Below the pieces are notes generated by a model. That model searched no databases and was not told the DNA's origin. It worked only from the letters and a program-made list of their open reading frames with translations. Positions 38,044-46,516 of a stretch of 57,083 nt of DNA are shown piece after piece. Position 1 is the first letter of the stretch, and every line of letters begins with the position of its first letter. The DNA comes from Muriicola sp. Z0-33 (lineage in GTDB: Bacteria; Bacteroidota; Bacteroidia; Flavobacteriales; Flavobacteriaceae): positions 1-57,083 of the forward strand of contig NZ_JAFMPW010000017.1 in assembly GCF_026126425.1 (NCBI RefSeq), read 5' to 3'. A program made the position numbers and the translations under genes.

Positions 38044-38868
38044 CTATTTCTTGACTTTTTCAGTTTTGATCCTTAATTGCTGACCTACCGAAAGATGACT
38101 ATCTTTCATACTGTTGAGTTCCATAATTTCATCAACTGTAACAAAATATTTTTTGGAAAGTGAATACAAAGTGTCTCCGCGGGTTACAATATGAATGTGA
38201 TCGTTGTAGGCTAATTGAGATTTTTGTGCAGGATATCCTTTATCCAAAACTTCATCATCGTATTTAAAAAGCTCATACCTTTCAATAAAGGAAATCAATT
38301 TCTGTGGATAGCGCTTGTCTGTTGCATATCCGGCAGCTTTAAGGCCTCTGGCCCAACCCTTATAGTCATCTCGTCTTAAACGGAATAATCCAGAATACCT
38401 GGAACGGGAGGATAAGAATATACTGTGATCACGAAAAGAATACATGGGATGATTATATTTCCGGAAACATTCGTCCCTGGCGTCATCATCATGTTTCTCG
38501 TACTCACCTTCCCAACCGTTATGGCACTTTATTCCAAAATGATTATTGGTTTTTAGCGTTAATTCGCCCCTGCCATAGCCGCTCTCGAGAATTCCCTGAG
38601 CCAATGTTATGCTCGCCGGTATGCCGTATGCCTTCATTTCAAACTGGGCTATTTCGGCAAAGGCAGCAATATACTCTTCTATTGAGCCGACATGGAATTT
38701 TACGAACTTCCCTGTATCCTCGGGCATGGGATACAAGCCTTTATCATTTTCCTTGCTTTTAGTGTCAGTAATTCTGTTCGTTGTTTTTGTCTTAGAAACT
38801 GTCCTTTTTTTTGTGCCACAGCCCATCACTAAAGCACATAAAAACAAGGTGAAAATAAGTTGTTTCAT
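38044..38868 (-). CDS. Glucosaminidase lipoprotein with C-terminal LysM
   Basis: A 274-residue lipoprotein ([17 protein letters not shown], Cys after VMG). The glucosaminidase domain (about 70-210) has [20 protein letters not shown] with the catalytic Glu in ILES and the FGIKC segment. A LysM peptidoglycan-binding module closes it (about 225-270, [19 protein letters not shown]). It cuts the glycan backbone of peptidoglycan and probably takes part in cell division or growth, like FlgJ/Atl-type glucosaminidases. It lies between the desulfhydrase-like gene (ATGA overlap) and hemL. Confidence 0.93.
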   Translation of the reverse strand: MKQLIFTLFLCALVMGCGTKKRTVSKTKTTNRITDTKSKENDKGLYPMPEDTGKFVKFHVGSIEEYIAAFAEIAQFEMKAYGIPASITLAQGILESGYGRGELTLKTNNHFGIKCHNGWEGEYEKHDDDARDECFRKYNHPMYSFRDHSIFLSSRSRYSGLFRLRRDDYKGWARGLKAAGYATDKRYPQKLISFIERYELFKYDDEVLDKGYPAQKSQLAYNDHIHIVTRGDTLYSLSKKYFVTVDEIMELNSMKDSHLSVGQQLRIKTEKVKK

Positions 38869-39770
38869 ATCTTGATCAACGGTAAATTATTAGATTTCAT
38901 TTTCGTGTTCATACCTGCAATTCCCTGAATACCTCCAGTGTGAATAGCAAGGATACTCGATTGAGGTTTAAAGCAATGCTTTTTAATCATGTCGATAATT
39001 CCATAGAGCATTTTCCCGGTATATATTGGATCTAACTGAATTTGAGTGCTTTCCTTAAAGTTATTGATAAATGTTATCAATTCGGCTGAAACCCTGGCAT
39101 ACCCTCCAAAATGGTATTGTGTTTGTAATTCCCAATTATCCTTGCTGACAAATTTACAAATATCTTTTTGCAAAAAATCACCTTTTAGAGCAGGGAATCC
39201 TATAACTCTCTGGTGGTGATGTGCAGCTTTTATAAGGCCAGACAAAGTACCTCCGGTTCCCACACTACAGCAGATATAATCAAAAGCTGCATCATCATCG
39301 GTTAATATTTCTTCACATCCTTTAACTGCAAGATCATTGGTGCCCCCTTCTGGAAGGATATAAATATTACCGTATTGGTCATTTAGGTCAGATATAAATG
39401 TTTTGCTAGATTTTTCACGGTACTTTTCGCGTGTTACAAACCTAAATTCCATCCCAGCCTTATGAGCTGCGGTAAGGGTGGGGTTCTGCTCCCATAGTGC
39501 TGAGAGCTCTTCCCCTCTTATAATTCCAATTGTTCTGAGCCCCTGCTCTTTGCCAGCCAGGGCTGTAGCCAGGATATGATTTGAATATGCACCTCCAAAA
39601 GTAAGCAGGCAGTCATATCCTCCTTTTTTAGCCGCTATCAGGTTGTATTTTAATTTTCGAAATTTATTTCCTCTTATGGTTGGATGTATAAGATCTTCCC
39701 TCTTTATGGTAAGCGAAACCTGTAATTCTTTGAGTAATGGAAGTTGAATGCTTTGATTGAGAGTTTTCAC
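38865..39770 (-). CDS. PLP enzyme: ACC deaminase / D-cysteine desulfhydrase family
   Basis: A 301-residue fold-type II PLP enzyme. The lysine that binds PLP is in RGNKFRKLKYNL; LLTFGGAYSNHILATA and VGTGGTLSGLI are the phosphate and cofactor loops. The family includes ACC deaminase, D-cysteine desulfhydrase and L-cysteate sulfo-lyase, and sequence motifs seen here cannot separate them. In Flavobacteria such genes usually sit beside the glucosaminidase gene, as here. ATG at 39770 follows the stop of the upstream small membrane gene by 21 bases. Confidence 0.88.
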   Translation of the reverse strand: MKTLNQSIQLPLLKELQVSLTIKREDLIHPTIRGNKFRKLKYNLIAAKKGGYDCLLTFGGAYSNHILATALAGKEQGLRTIGIIRGEELSALWEQNPTLTAAHKAGMEFRFVTREKYREKSSKTFISDLNDQYGNIYILPEGGTNDLAVKGCEEILTDDDAAFDYICCSVGTGGTLSGLIKAAHHHQRVIGFPALKGDFLQKDICKFVSKDNWELQTQYHFGGYARVSAELITFINNFKESTQIQLDPIYTGKMLYGIIDMIKKHCFKPQSSILAIHTGGIQGIAGMNTKMKSNNLPLIKI

Positions 39771-39791
39771 GTATCTAAATATGAGATAGCT

Positions 39792-40121
39792 CTAGAGATA
39801 TTTGAAAAAGCTTAGGGGTTTCCTTTCTTTCAGATAATCCATGTTTTTTTCATTCCTGTATGCCTCTCGCTCAAAACTAATGTTTTGATAGGCCTTATAG
39901 CTATCGAAATAAATCAGGGTACGAATAAGCCATTCCACCACGTAAATAATATAAAATGGCAGAATCAGTAATTCTATCTGCTGTTTCAAATGAATGCGTT
40001 CATGATTAATAAGAATTGCATCCTCTTTTAGGCGGTCGTTTTTAAGAATTATAAATGGCCATAACGATAAACCCACATAATTCTTATGAAAAAGATGTTT
40101 TATAATCAAGATCATCAGCAT
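39792..40121 (-). CDS. Small membrane protein with HExxH (M56-like)
   Basis: A 109-residue protein from ATG at 40121 (MLMILIIKHLFHKNYVGLSL). A longer TTG start overlaps the -7 element at 40140-40147, so ATG is preferred. It has the motif HERIHLKQQIELL, a HExxH zinc-peptidase signature, inside a hydrophobic protein with one or two helices (LLILPFYIIYVVEWL). That resembles M48/M56 family membrane peptidases reduced to a core, but conserved third-ligand residues were not identified. First gene of the operon to hemL. Confidence 0.65.
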   Translation of the reverse strand: MLMILIIKHLFHKNYVGLSLWPFIILKNDRLKEDAILINHERIHLKQQIELLILPFYIIYVVEWLIRTLIYFDSYKAYQNISFEREAYRNEKNMDYLKERKPLSFFKYL

Positions 40122-40139
40122 TGATTTAACGGCCCATAA

Positions 40140-40147
40140 CAAATATA
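40140..40147 (-). promoter_or_regulatory. -7 element of the hemL operon
   Basis: Minus strand TATATTTG followed by T fits the -7 consensus exactly, 18 bases before the ATG at 40121. No TTG is present at -33. It also rules out the TTG start at 40142. Confidence 0.55.
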
Positions 40148-40323
40148 ATTGTTAATCTTAAGAGTTAAGTTTAAAAATATTTAATGTTACCAACAAAGAC
40201 AACAATAGTGCCAGGATATATAAAACCCTATTAATGTGTCCCCTTGCATAGTTTTTGCAGCCATTTCAGAAGAATGATGTACTTTTATTCTACTAAAACC
40301 TTAAAAACAGGAGAACGAAATAA

Positions 40324-40482
<159 letters not shown>

Positions 40483-40556
40483 ATCTCTCTGTATACGGCA
40501 TGATCTTTGTGGCTTATTATTAAAAAGTACTGTTGTTAATCCAAAACAAAAATGTT

Positions 40557-41141
40557 ATGAAAAAATTGAAATTTCTGGTAGTACCACTACTGGGGCTTCT
40601 GCTGCTCGGATCCTGTGTCTCCGTTAGGGTATTGGCAGATTATGATAAAGAGGCCGACTTTGATTCTTATAAAAGTTATGCTTTTTATAAAACCGGAATA
40701 GATAAGGCCCATATCTCAGATCTGGACAAGAAAAGAATACTCACCGCAATTGAATCAGAAATGAGTGCAAGGGGCTTCGTAAAATCCAAACAGCCCGATA
40801 TTCTGGTAAGTATTTTTACTTTGGAAAAAGAACGAGTAAACGTCTACAACAACAACTTTGGCTATGGCTGGGGCTGGGGCTGGGGCTATGGTTATGGCTA
40901 TTGGAATCCCTGGCTTTGGGGAGGACCTGGTTATTACGGAGGATCTAGCGTCAGTACGGATACCGTTGGCTCCTTGTATATAGACCTGATAGATGCCAAA
41001 AACAAAGAATTAGTATGGCAAGGAAGAGGCGTAGGAACTCTGAACAACACTAAGAATATTGAGAAAAAAGAAGAAAGAATACGCGAATTTGTTTCACAAA
41101 TTCTCCAGGAATATCCCCCTGATGCAATAGTATCGAACTAA
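40557..41141 (+). CDS. DUF4136-family lipoprotein
   Basis: A 194-residue lipoprotein. ATG at 40557 gives MKKLKFLVVPLLGLLLLGSC with lipobox LGSC. The mature part has the DUF4136 pattern YDKEADFDSYKSYAFYK, then AIESEMSARGFVKSKQPDIL, and later DAKNKELVWQGRGVGTL. A Gly/Trp/Tyr-rich loop (NNNFGYGWGWGWGYGYGYWN) is inserted in the middle. Terminated by the hairpin at 41149-41183. Confidence 0.88.
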   Translation: MKKLKFLVVPLLGLLLLGSCVSVRVLADYDKEADFDSYKSYAFYKTGIDKAHISDLDKKRILTAIESEMSARGFVKSKQPDILVSIFTLEKERVNVYNNNFGYGWGWGWGYGYGYWNPWLWGGPGYYGGSSVSTDTVGSLYIDLIDAKNKELVWQGRGVGTLNNTKNIEKKEERIREFVSQILQEYPPDAIVSN

Positions 41142-41148
41142 CATATAG

Positions 41149-41183
41149 CCGCCCTGAAGATCCACTTCAGGGCGGTTTTTTTT
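41149..41183 (+). terminator. Rho-independent terminator after DUF4136
   Basis: CCGCCCTGAAG pairs exactly with CTTCAGGGCGG around a five-base loop and is followed by eight T. It ends 28 bases before the next ATG (41212). Confidence 0.95.
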
Positions 41184-41211
41184 GTATCTTTACTGGTATC
41201 AAAAAAGTCTT

Positions 41212-42966
41212 ATGTCTTACCAAAGTAATCACATTCTGGACAAGCTTCCAAAGCACCTTAAACAGTACATAAAACCCCAGGACTATAAAGATTATACAGC
41301 AATTGACCAAGCTGTCTGGCGTTATGTGATGCGCAAAAATGTCGACTATTTGAGCAAAGTTGCCCACAAGTCATATTTAGAAGGATTAAATAAGACAGGG
41401 ATCTCCATAGACCACATTCCCAATATGTATGGGATGAACCGAATTCTAAAAGAAATCGGGTGGGCCGCCGTGGCCGTAGACGGATTTATTCCGCCATCTG
41501 CCTTTATGGAATTTCAGGCGTATAACGTTTTGGTGATTGCCTCAGACATAAGGCAGTTAGAGCATATAGAATATACCCCAGCACCGGATATTATTCATGA
41601 GGGTGCCGGCCATGCTCCGATTATTGCAAACCCCGAATACGCAGAATACCTGAGAAGGTTTGGAGAAATTGGATGCAAGGCGATCTCTAATGCAAAGGAC
41701 TTTGAACTCTATGAGGCCGTAAGACACCTGTCTATTATCAAAGAGGCTCCGGGAACACCTGAGGGCGAAATAACAGCCGCCGAATCTCATATTGAAGAAT
41801 TGCAAGGTAATATGGGAGACCCTAGTGAAATAGCACTGATAAGAAACCTCCATTGGTGGACCGTAGAATACGGTCTTATAGGTGATGTAGATCAACCTAA
41901 GATATATGGGGCGGGTTTGCTGTCTTCAATAGGAGAAAGTGCCTGGTGCATGACAGAGAAGGTAAAGAAGATTCCTTATTCCATAGAGGCAGCACATACC
42001 TCTTTTGATATCACAAAACCCCAACCTCAATTATTTGTTACCCCTGATTTTGCTTTTTTAAGTCAGGTGCTGGAAGAATTCGCCAATACCATGGCACTGA
42101 GAAAAGGAGGCCTGAGTGGTATTAAAAAACTTATTAATTCCAAAGAACTTGGTACCATAGAGTTAAGTACCGGATTACAGATATCAGGTAATTTTGACCA
42201 GGTAATCGAATTTGAAAATAAACCAGTTTATTTTCAAACTAAAGGTAAAACGGCCCTGTCCTATAGAGAAAAAGAACTGGTGGGTCATAGTCTGGAACAT
42301 CACCCGGAAGGTTTTGGTTCCCCTATTGGAAAATTAAAGGGGATTAACCTGGCCATAGAAGATATGAGCCCCAGAGACCTGAAGGCATACAATATATATG
42401 AAGGAGAAAATATCACTCTTGAATTTGAGGGAAATATAAAAGTATCGGGGCAGATCATAACAGGGACCAGAAATTTGCAAGGCGAGATCATCCTGATCAC
42501 TTTTAAGAACTGTAGTGTAAGTCATGGCAAGAAGGTACTGTTTCATCCGGATAGCGGGCTTTATAATATGGCAGTAGGGGAAAATATCGCCGCTGCTTTT
42601 AACGGTCCGGCTGATCTTAATAGTTTTGATTTGATAACACATGAATTGTCCTCTACCACTATCAAACCCGAGAGGTCAGCAGAATTCAAAAAATTAGAAC
42701 AATACTACAGGCAAATCAGGGATTTCAGGGAAGGAACAAATACCACCATCTCCAGGAATAAGGTATTCAATGTAATAAAGGAGGAATTTCCTAACGATTG
42801 GTTATTGTCTGTTGAACTGTACGAATTAGCCAAAAACAATGGTGACCGTGATTTTTACAAATCCATTTTAGACCATCTGGAAAAAGTAAAACAAAGAAAC
42901 CCCGAAGTGGGGCATCTTATTGATGATGGAATTGGATTGGTAGATAGTAACACAGTTAAAATGTAA
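41212..42966 (+). CDS. Aromatic amino acid hydroxylase (phenylalanine 4-monooxygenase-like)
   Basis: A 584-residue iron- and pterin-dependent enzyme that hydroxylates an aromatic amino acid, probably Phe to Tyr. The iron ligands are His129 and His134 in HEGAGHAP and Glu219 in WWTVEYGL, followed by GAGLLSSIGE. Compared with human PAH, about 45 extra residues separate the second His from the Glu. After the catalytic core, about 250 residues form an extra C-terminal part (VTPDFAFLSQVLEEFANTMA and onward) with no known module. The bacterial enzyme is usually about 300 residues; the long form is known in Bacteroidota. Overlaps the convergent M61-like gene by 11 bases. Confidence 0.9.
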   Translation: MSYQSNHILDKLPKHLKQYIKPQDYKDYTAIDQAVWRYVMRKNVDYLSKVAHKSYLEGLNKTGISIDHIPNMYGMNRILKEIGWAAVAVDGFIPPSAFMEFQAYNVLVIASDIRQLEHIEYTPAPDIIHEGAGHAPIIANPEYAEYLRRFGEIGCKAISNAKDFELYEAVRHLSIIKEAPGTPEGEITAAESHIEELQGNMGDPSEIALIRNLHWWTVEYGLIGDVDQPKIYGAGLLSSIGESAWCMTEKVKKIPYSIEAAHTSFDITKPQPQLFVTPDFAFLSQVLEEFANTMALRKGGLSGIKKLINSKELGTIELSTGLQISGNFDQVIEFENKPVYFQTKGKTALSYREKELVGHSLEHHPEGFGSPIGKLKGINLAIEDMSPRDLKAYNIYEGENITLEFEGNIKVSGQIITGTRNLQGEIILITFKNCSVSHGKKVLFHPDSGLYNMAVGENIAAAFNGPADLNSFDLITHELSSTTIKPERSAEFKKLEQYYRQIRDFREGTNTTISRNKVFNVIKEEFPNDWLLSVELYELAKNNGDRDFYKSILDHLEKVKQRNPEVGHLIDDGIGLVDSNTVKM

Positions 42967-44668
42967 GTAACCCAATATTAGTTTCAGACACTTCTATTTG
43001 AGGAACTTCAGCTTTTTTTACAGGATAATAGTTAATATCAATATATTCATCTCCCCTTTTTACCGTGAGTACTACTTGCCGCTCTATATTACCAAAATAA
43101 ATACTTCTGGATGTAAGTTGGTCTCCCGCTCTTAAACCAGATGCAAAAGCTGCCGAAGTCTCATCAACAGTAAGGGCAAAATTCTGATCGTCAGAGAACT
43201 TGAAGCCCAAATCAAAAATTTCTGGTATGGCCATATAACTCCAACCAAATGTTTTAAATATATCCTCCAGAGGTAATAATTTTCCTCCTTCTATATGGTC
43301 TTTCGCAAAGCCTTTGATGTCTTCATTAACATATTGATTGACCACAGAAACAAAATATTCCTGGTTGATCTTTAAGTCGTTTTCCAAAGCCCCCTTCTGA
43401 AGATCATGCATCACATCATCTAAACTAAACCTGCCCTTACTTTCTAAGCTGATGAATTTATCCAGGTAAAAGGCAATTAGTGCTCCACGGTAATATGGAA
43501 GTTTACTATAGTGGCGGTCCGACCAGAAATTTTCATAATTTATATCACTGTTGGGAGCTTCTTTTACAGGGGAACTGTAAAGGTTTCTTATTATGCCATT
43601 TATCTCTTTAATAAAATAGGCGCCATCCAGACCCTGAATTTGGTGTTTGGCAATATTTTTAAGGGTGTAATACTCTGTAAAACCCTCGCTAAACCAGTAT
43701 TGTTGTTCTTCATTGGCATTTTTTATGGTATGCCCTATCCAATTGTGTTGTAGTTCATGATTAAACAAATAAACCAATTGTCCTATATCCGTATATTCAT
43801 TATTGGAAATGGTTGTGGCGAAAGAATTGGTTAACCCGGTACCCTGAAAACTGCTGCCTTTATCTTGGGTTATCGGGCGCAAAGTTACCGTAAAATAGTC
43901 CTGTGAATGATCCTGCCAAAAATCGCGCTGCAACTTTATTGTTTTAGATAATACCTGCATCACAGTTGAATCTTTAAACGGAATCCAATCTCCTCTACTC
44001 GCCAAATATATAGCGTTACCCTCAATTGCTTGCTTATAAATTCTAAAATCCCCACCCACAAATATTGCAGAATGGAAGTCGCCCAGGGAGATATTGGTTA
44101 ATAACTGCCTGGAATTTGATGTTGCAAAACTATTATGGATCTTATAGTGCTCAGGGAACTCATCCCAATTAATCTCAACATTTAGTGTATCTTCGGGAGT
44201 GTCGGCTATATGTTTCGGTATCATAAACATATTGTGAGAAAAAACATGAAAAAACTGCTGCTGTATCAACGGCCTGTAACTCTCTCTGCTTCCTCCTTCC
44301 CCATCAAAGTCCTGGATTAAAGTATATTGAAAGTTGATAAGATTCAAATCCCTGGGATGCTGTATTTCTATCCATCCGCTATCCCTGTTAATTTCTGGGA
44401 CAATGCTGGAGTCCAATAATTTGATATTTTTAATACAATCAAATAGATTTTCTTGACCCCAGGCCTCATTCTCATACAAAATCCTGGTTGTTCCCGAGGA
44501 ATCTGTTTTGAATTTCATTTTAATATTCAGTGCCGGTTTGCCTTCCCATTCGGACTGTGCAATATTGAACTGAAGTAAATCTGTTACATCATTGCCCTGT
44601 TGTTCACAGTTTAAAAAGTTAATTGATATTAAAACTATCGAAAGTCTCTGAAAAAAAAGTTTGATCAT
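42956..44668 (-). CDS. M61-like lipoprotein metallopeptidase with PDZ-type tail
   Basis: A 570-residue protein with a lipobox-like FLNC at the end of MIKLFFQRLSIVLISINFLNC. The zinc motif is H304-E-L-Q-H308 in NHELQHNWIGH, and WFSEGFTEYYT about 20 residues later supplies the third ligand Glu, as in gluzincins of the M1/M61 type. The end (about 500 on, with SGLRAGDQLTSRSIYF and VVLTVKRGDEYI) looks like a PDZ domain. It probably degrades periplasmic or surface peptides. Preceded by a -7 element at 44717-44724. Confidence 0.8.
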   Translation of the reverse strand: MIKLFFQRLSIVLISINFLNCEQQGNDVTDLLQFNIAQSEWEGKPALNIKMKFKTDSSGTTRILYENEAWGQENLFDCIKNIKLLDSSIVPEINRDSGWIEIQHPRDLNLINFQYTLIQDFDGEGGSRESYRPLIQQQFFHVFSHNMFMIPKHIADTPEDTLNVEINWDEFPEHYKIHNSFATSNSRQLLTNISLGDFHSAIFVGGDFRIYKQAIEGNAIYLASRGDWIPFKDSTVMQVLSKTIKLQRDFWQDHSQDYFTVTLRPITQDKGSSFQGTGLTNSFATTISNNEYTDIGQLVYLFNHELQHNWIGHTIKNANEEQQYWFSEGFTEYYTLKNIAKHQIQGLDGAYFIKEINGIIRNLYSSPVKEAPNSDINYENFWSDRHYSKLPYYRGALIAFYLDKFISLESKGRFSLDDVMHDLQKGALENDLKINQEYFVSVVNQYVNEDIKGFAKDHIEGGKLLPLEDIFKTFGWSYMAIPEIFDLGFKFSDDQNFALTVDETSAAFASGLRAGDQLTSRSIYFGNIERQVVLTVKRGDEYIDINYYPVKKAEVPQIEVSETNIGLLTF

Positions 44669-44716
44669 TGCTGCTTATTAATACCCTTGGAAGACGACAT
44701 ACAGTTAGTTTTGTTA

Positions 44717-44724
44717 CAAATTTA
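44717..44724 (-). promoter_or_regulatory. -7 element of the M61-like peptidase gene
   Basis: Minus strand TAAATTTG followed by T, a perfect -7 match 48 bases before the ATG at 44668. No -33 TTG was found at the usual distance. Confidence 0.45.
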
Positions 44725-44749
44725 CTAGTAAGCTATAAAGTATTTCGCG

Positions 44750-45388
44750 CTAGGAAATTCTGCTCTTAATATACTTTATCTGACCGTTATGATTAGATTC
44801 ATGTTCTACAACATGAAACCATTTACAATAATTATTTGTGGGTTGGTTGGCGAAAAAATTAGTTTTCTCCATCAACCAGGCATCATCCCTTTCTTTTAGT
44901 TGCGCCTTTGAATAGTCTCGTACCTCGGCCAACTTATCGGTGTAATAGTTCAATGGGTTTCCTTTAATCTCCTCTCTGGCCTTCGCCCCAAGATTCATCC
45001 CAACATCCCATAAGTCAGTATCTTTTTTATCAAAATCTCCCCAGTTTCTGCCTTCAAAAGTATGAATTTGATAATACCGTTCCGTGGCTGCCAGATGAAC
45101 AAGCATACCGCCAATACTGTTGGCCTCCTCATCTAATAAAAAATCCAGGTCTTTTACCGAAAGATCCTGCACACTTCTGAGAACGGCTGCACGCATCCAA
45201 TCCATCATTGAAACCACAATGCTCATTTGCTCCGTATACCCCTCACGTTTTCCAAATTCGTGAATATTATTTAGTGGCAGAGAAGGCAAACTCGCCATCC
45301 CCGTCTGGGGTATAAGTAACCCGGCGCCAAGTAATCCGGAAGCCTTGATAAAATTTCGTCGAGAACTGTTCTTTTCAGTGTTATTCAT
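44750..45388 (-). CDS. DinB-family protein with Tat signal
   Basis: A 212-residue protein whose N-terminus carries SRRNFIKASGLLGAGLLIP, a twin-arginine signal. The DinB four-helix bundle follows, with MDWMRAAVLRSVQDLSVKD, GGMLVHLAATERYYQ (helix with metal-binding His) and the late EHESNHNGQIKYIKSR carrying the second and third His. The family includes bacillithiol- and thiol-transfer enzymes and many exported relatives of unknown function. Export before folding requires Tat, so a bound metal is plausible. Confidence 0.88.
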   Translation of the reverse strand: MNNTEKNSSRRNFIKASGLLGAGLLIPQTGMASLPSLPLNNIHEFGKREGYTEQMSIVVSMMDWMRAAVLRSVQDLSVKDLDFLLDEEANSIGGMLVHLAATERYYQIHTFEGRNWGDFDKKDTDLWDVGMNLGAKAREEIKGNPLNYYTDKLAEVRDYSKAQLKERDDAWLMEKTNFFANQPTNNYCKWFHVVEHESNHNGQIKYIKSRIS

Positions 45389-45531
45389 TTTTTCAATTTT
45401 TGATATTAATTCTGTTATTCTTTATCCAAAGCACATGATCTGAAGATAAACACAATAGCCAAGTAATTGCCTCTAAAAAGTGTTTTTTTCAGACGATTCA
45501 AACTTTTTACCAACTTCAGGTCCAATTCTGT

Positions 45532-46476
45532 CTAAAACTTCATATGGGGATATGCATTTTGAAGATCAACAATTTTCTGCTGTAGTAAATTTTCAAACCT
45601 CCTGTGCTGCTCAGTATCGGGATTAAAGGGAATATGTTGGAGGCCCTTTTGTACTTCTTCTACTTTTGCCATCATACCAATGGCATCAGAACTCATCCAA
45701 CATTTCGTAAAGTGCTCCCATATATAGTTTATAGCCAGTTGGTTAGGGTGCACCATATCTTCCTTATAGAAGCGATAGTCTCGTAGTTCGTCCATCATAA
45801 TCTCATATGCCGGGAAATAAAATACCGCTTCGTCCTTAAGGATCTGATGCACAGCGGCAATAAGGTGGGCTTTACTACGCTGATTTTCTAAAAACCCGTC
45901 CTTTAAATGACGAACAGGAGATATAGTTAGAAGAACAATCGCTTCCGGATTTATAGATGTAATGGCATTAAGCAGATTATCCAGGCTATCAATAATCTCA
46001 TTGACCGTCAGCAGCTCTTTGGCAAATTCCTTTTGAGGTACCCTATGGCAATTTGCCACAAGCCGATCTTTTTTAAGGTGTCTGTAGGCCCAGGCAGTGC
46101 CCAATGTCAGAATTATATGAGTGGCTTCCCGAAGTTGATTTTGGGTGTGGAGGAGTCCGTTATTTACGTCTGAAAGCAATAGTGACTTATCTGCATTGCT
46201 CAATGTTGAATGTACATCGAAGCTGTGCCAACGTTCGTTGTGAAAAAAAATATCTTCTTCTTTGAACCTGGTACTATTTACGGCTTTATCTACCATTTTT
46301 TCAATGGCCTTTGGCTGAAATAGAATACCAAACGGGTTTTTAAGGTGCTGAAATTTATAATACTCAAGCTTATTTCCAATATTTTCAGCGAAACAGGAAC
46401 CCAATACTAGCAAGCGACTATTATAGTCTATTTCCGGACTGCCCTTTTGAAGTGGTATATTGGTCTGAAGTTTCAT
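45532..46476 (-). CDS. GSCFA-domain protein
   Basis: A 314-residue protein from ATG at 46476 (MKLQTNIPLQKGSPE). The name-giving motif is LGSCFAENIGNKLEYYKF. The body continues with RWHSFDVHSTLSN and LTLGTAWAYR, typical of the GSCFA/SGNH-like hydrolase group. The Ser of GSCF is the likely nucleophile. Biological substrate unknown. Lies 40 bases after alaS on the same strand and may be co-transcribed with it. Confidence 0.92.
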   Translation of the reverse strand: MKLQTNIPLQKGSPEIDYNSRLLVLGSCFAENIGNKLEYYKFQHLKNPFGILFQPKAIEKMVDKAVNSTRFKEEDIFFHNERWHSFDVHSTLSNADKSLLLSDVNNGLLHTQNQLREATHIILTLGTAWAYRHLKKDRLVANCHRVPQKEFAKELLTVNEIIDSLDNLLNAITSINPEAIVLLTISPVRHLKDGFLENQRSKAHLIAAVHQILKDEAVFYFPAYEIMMDELRDYRFYKEDMVHPNQLAINYIWEHFTKCWMSSDAIGMMAKVEEVQKGLQHIPFNPDTEQHRRFENLLQQKIVDLQNAYPHMKF

Positions 46477-46516
46477 GAGATTATGATAAGCCCTATTCAA
46501 CACTAAAGTAAAGGAA

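Noticed and set aside
42956-42966. Overlapping convergent genes as an error
   Set aside because: Both have intact family motifs and correct ends; an 11-base convergent overlap is common in compact genomes.
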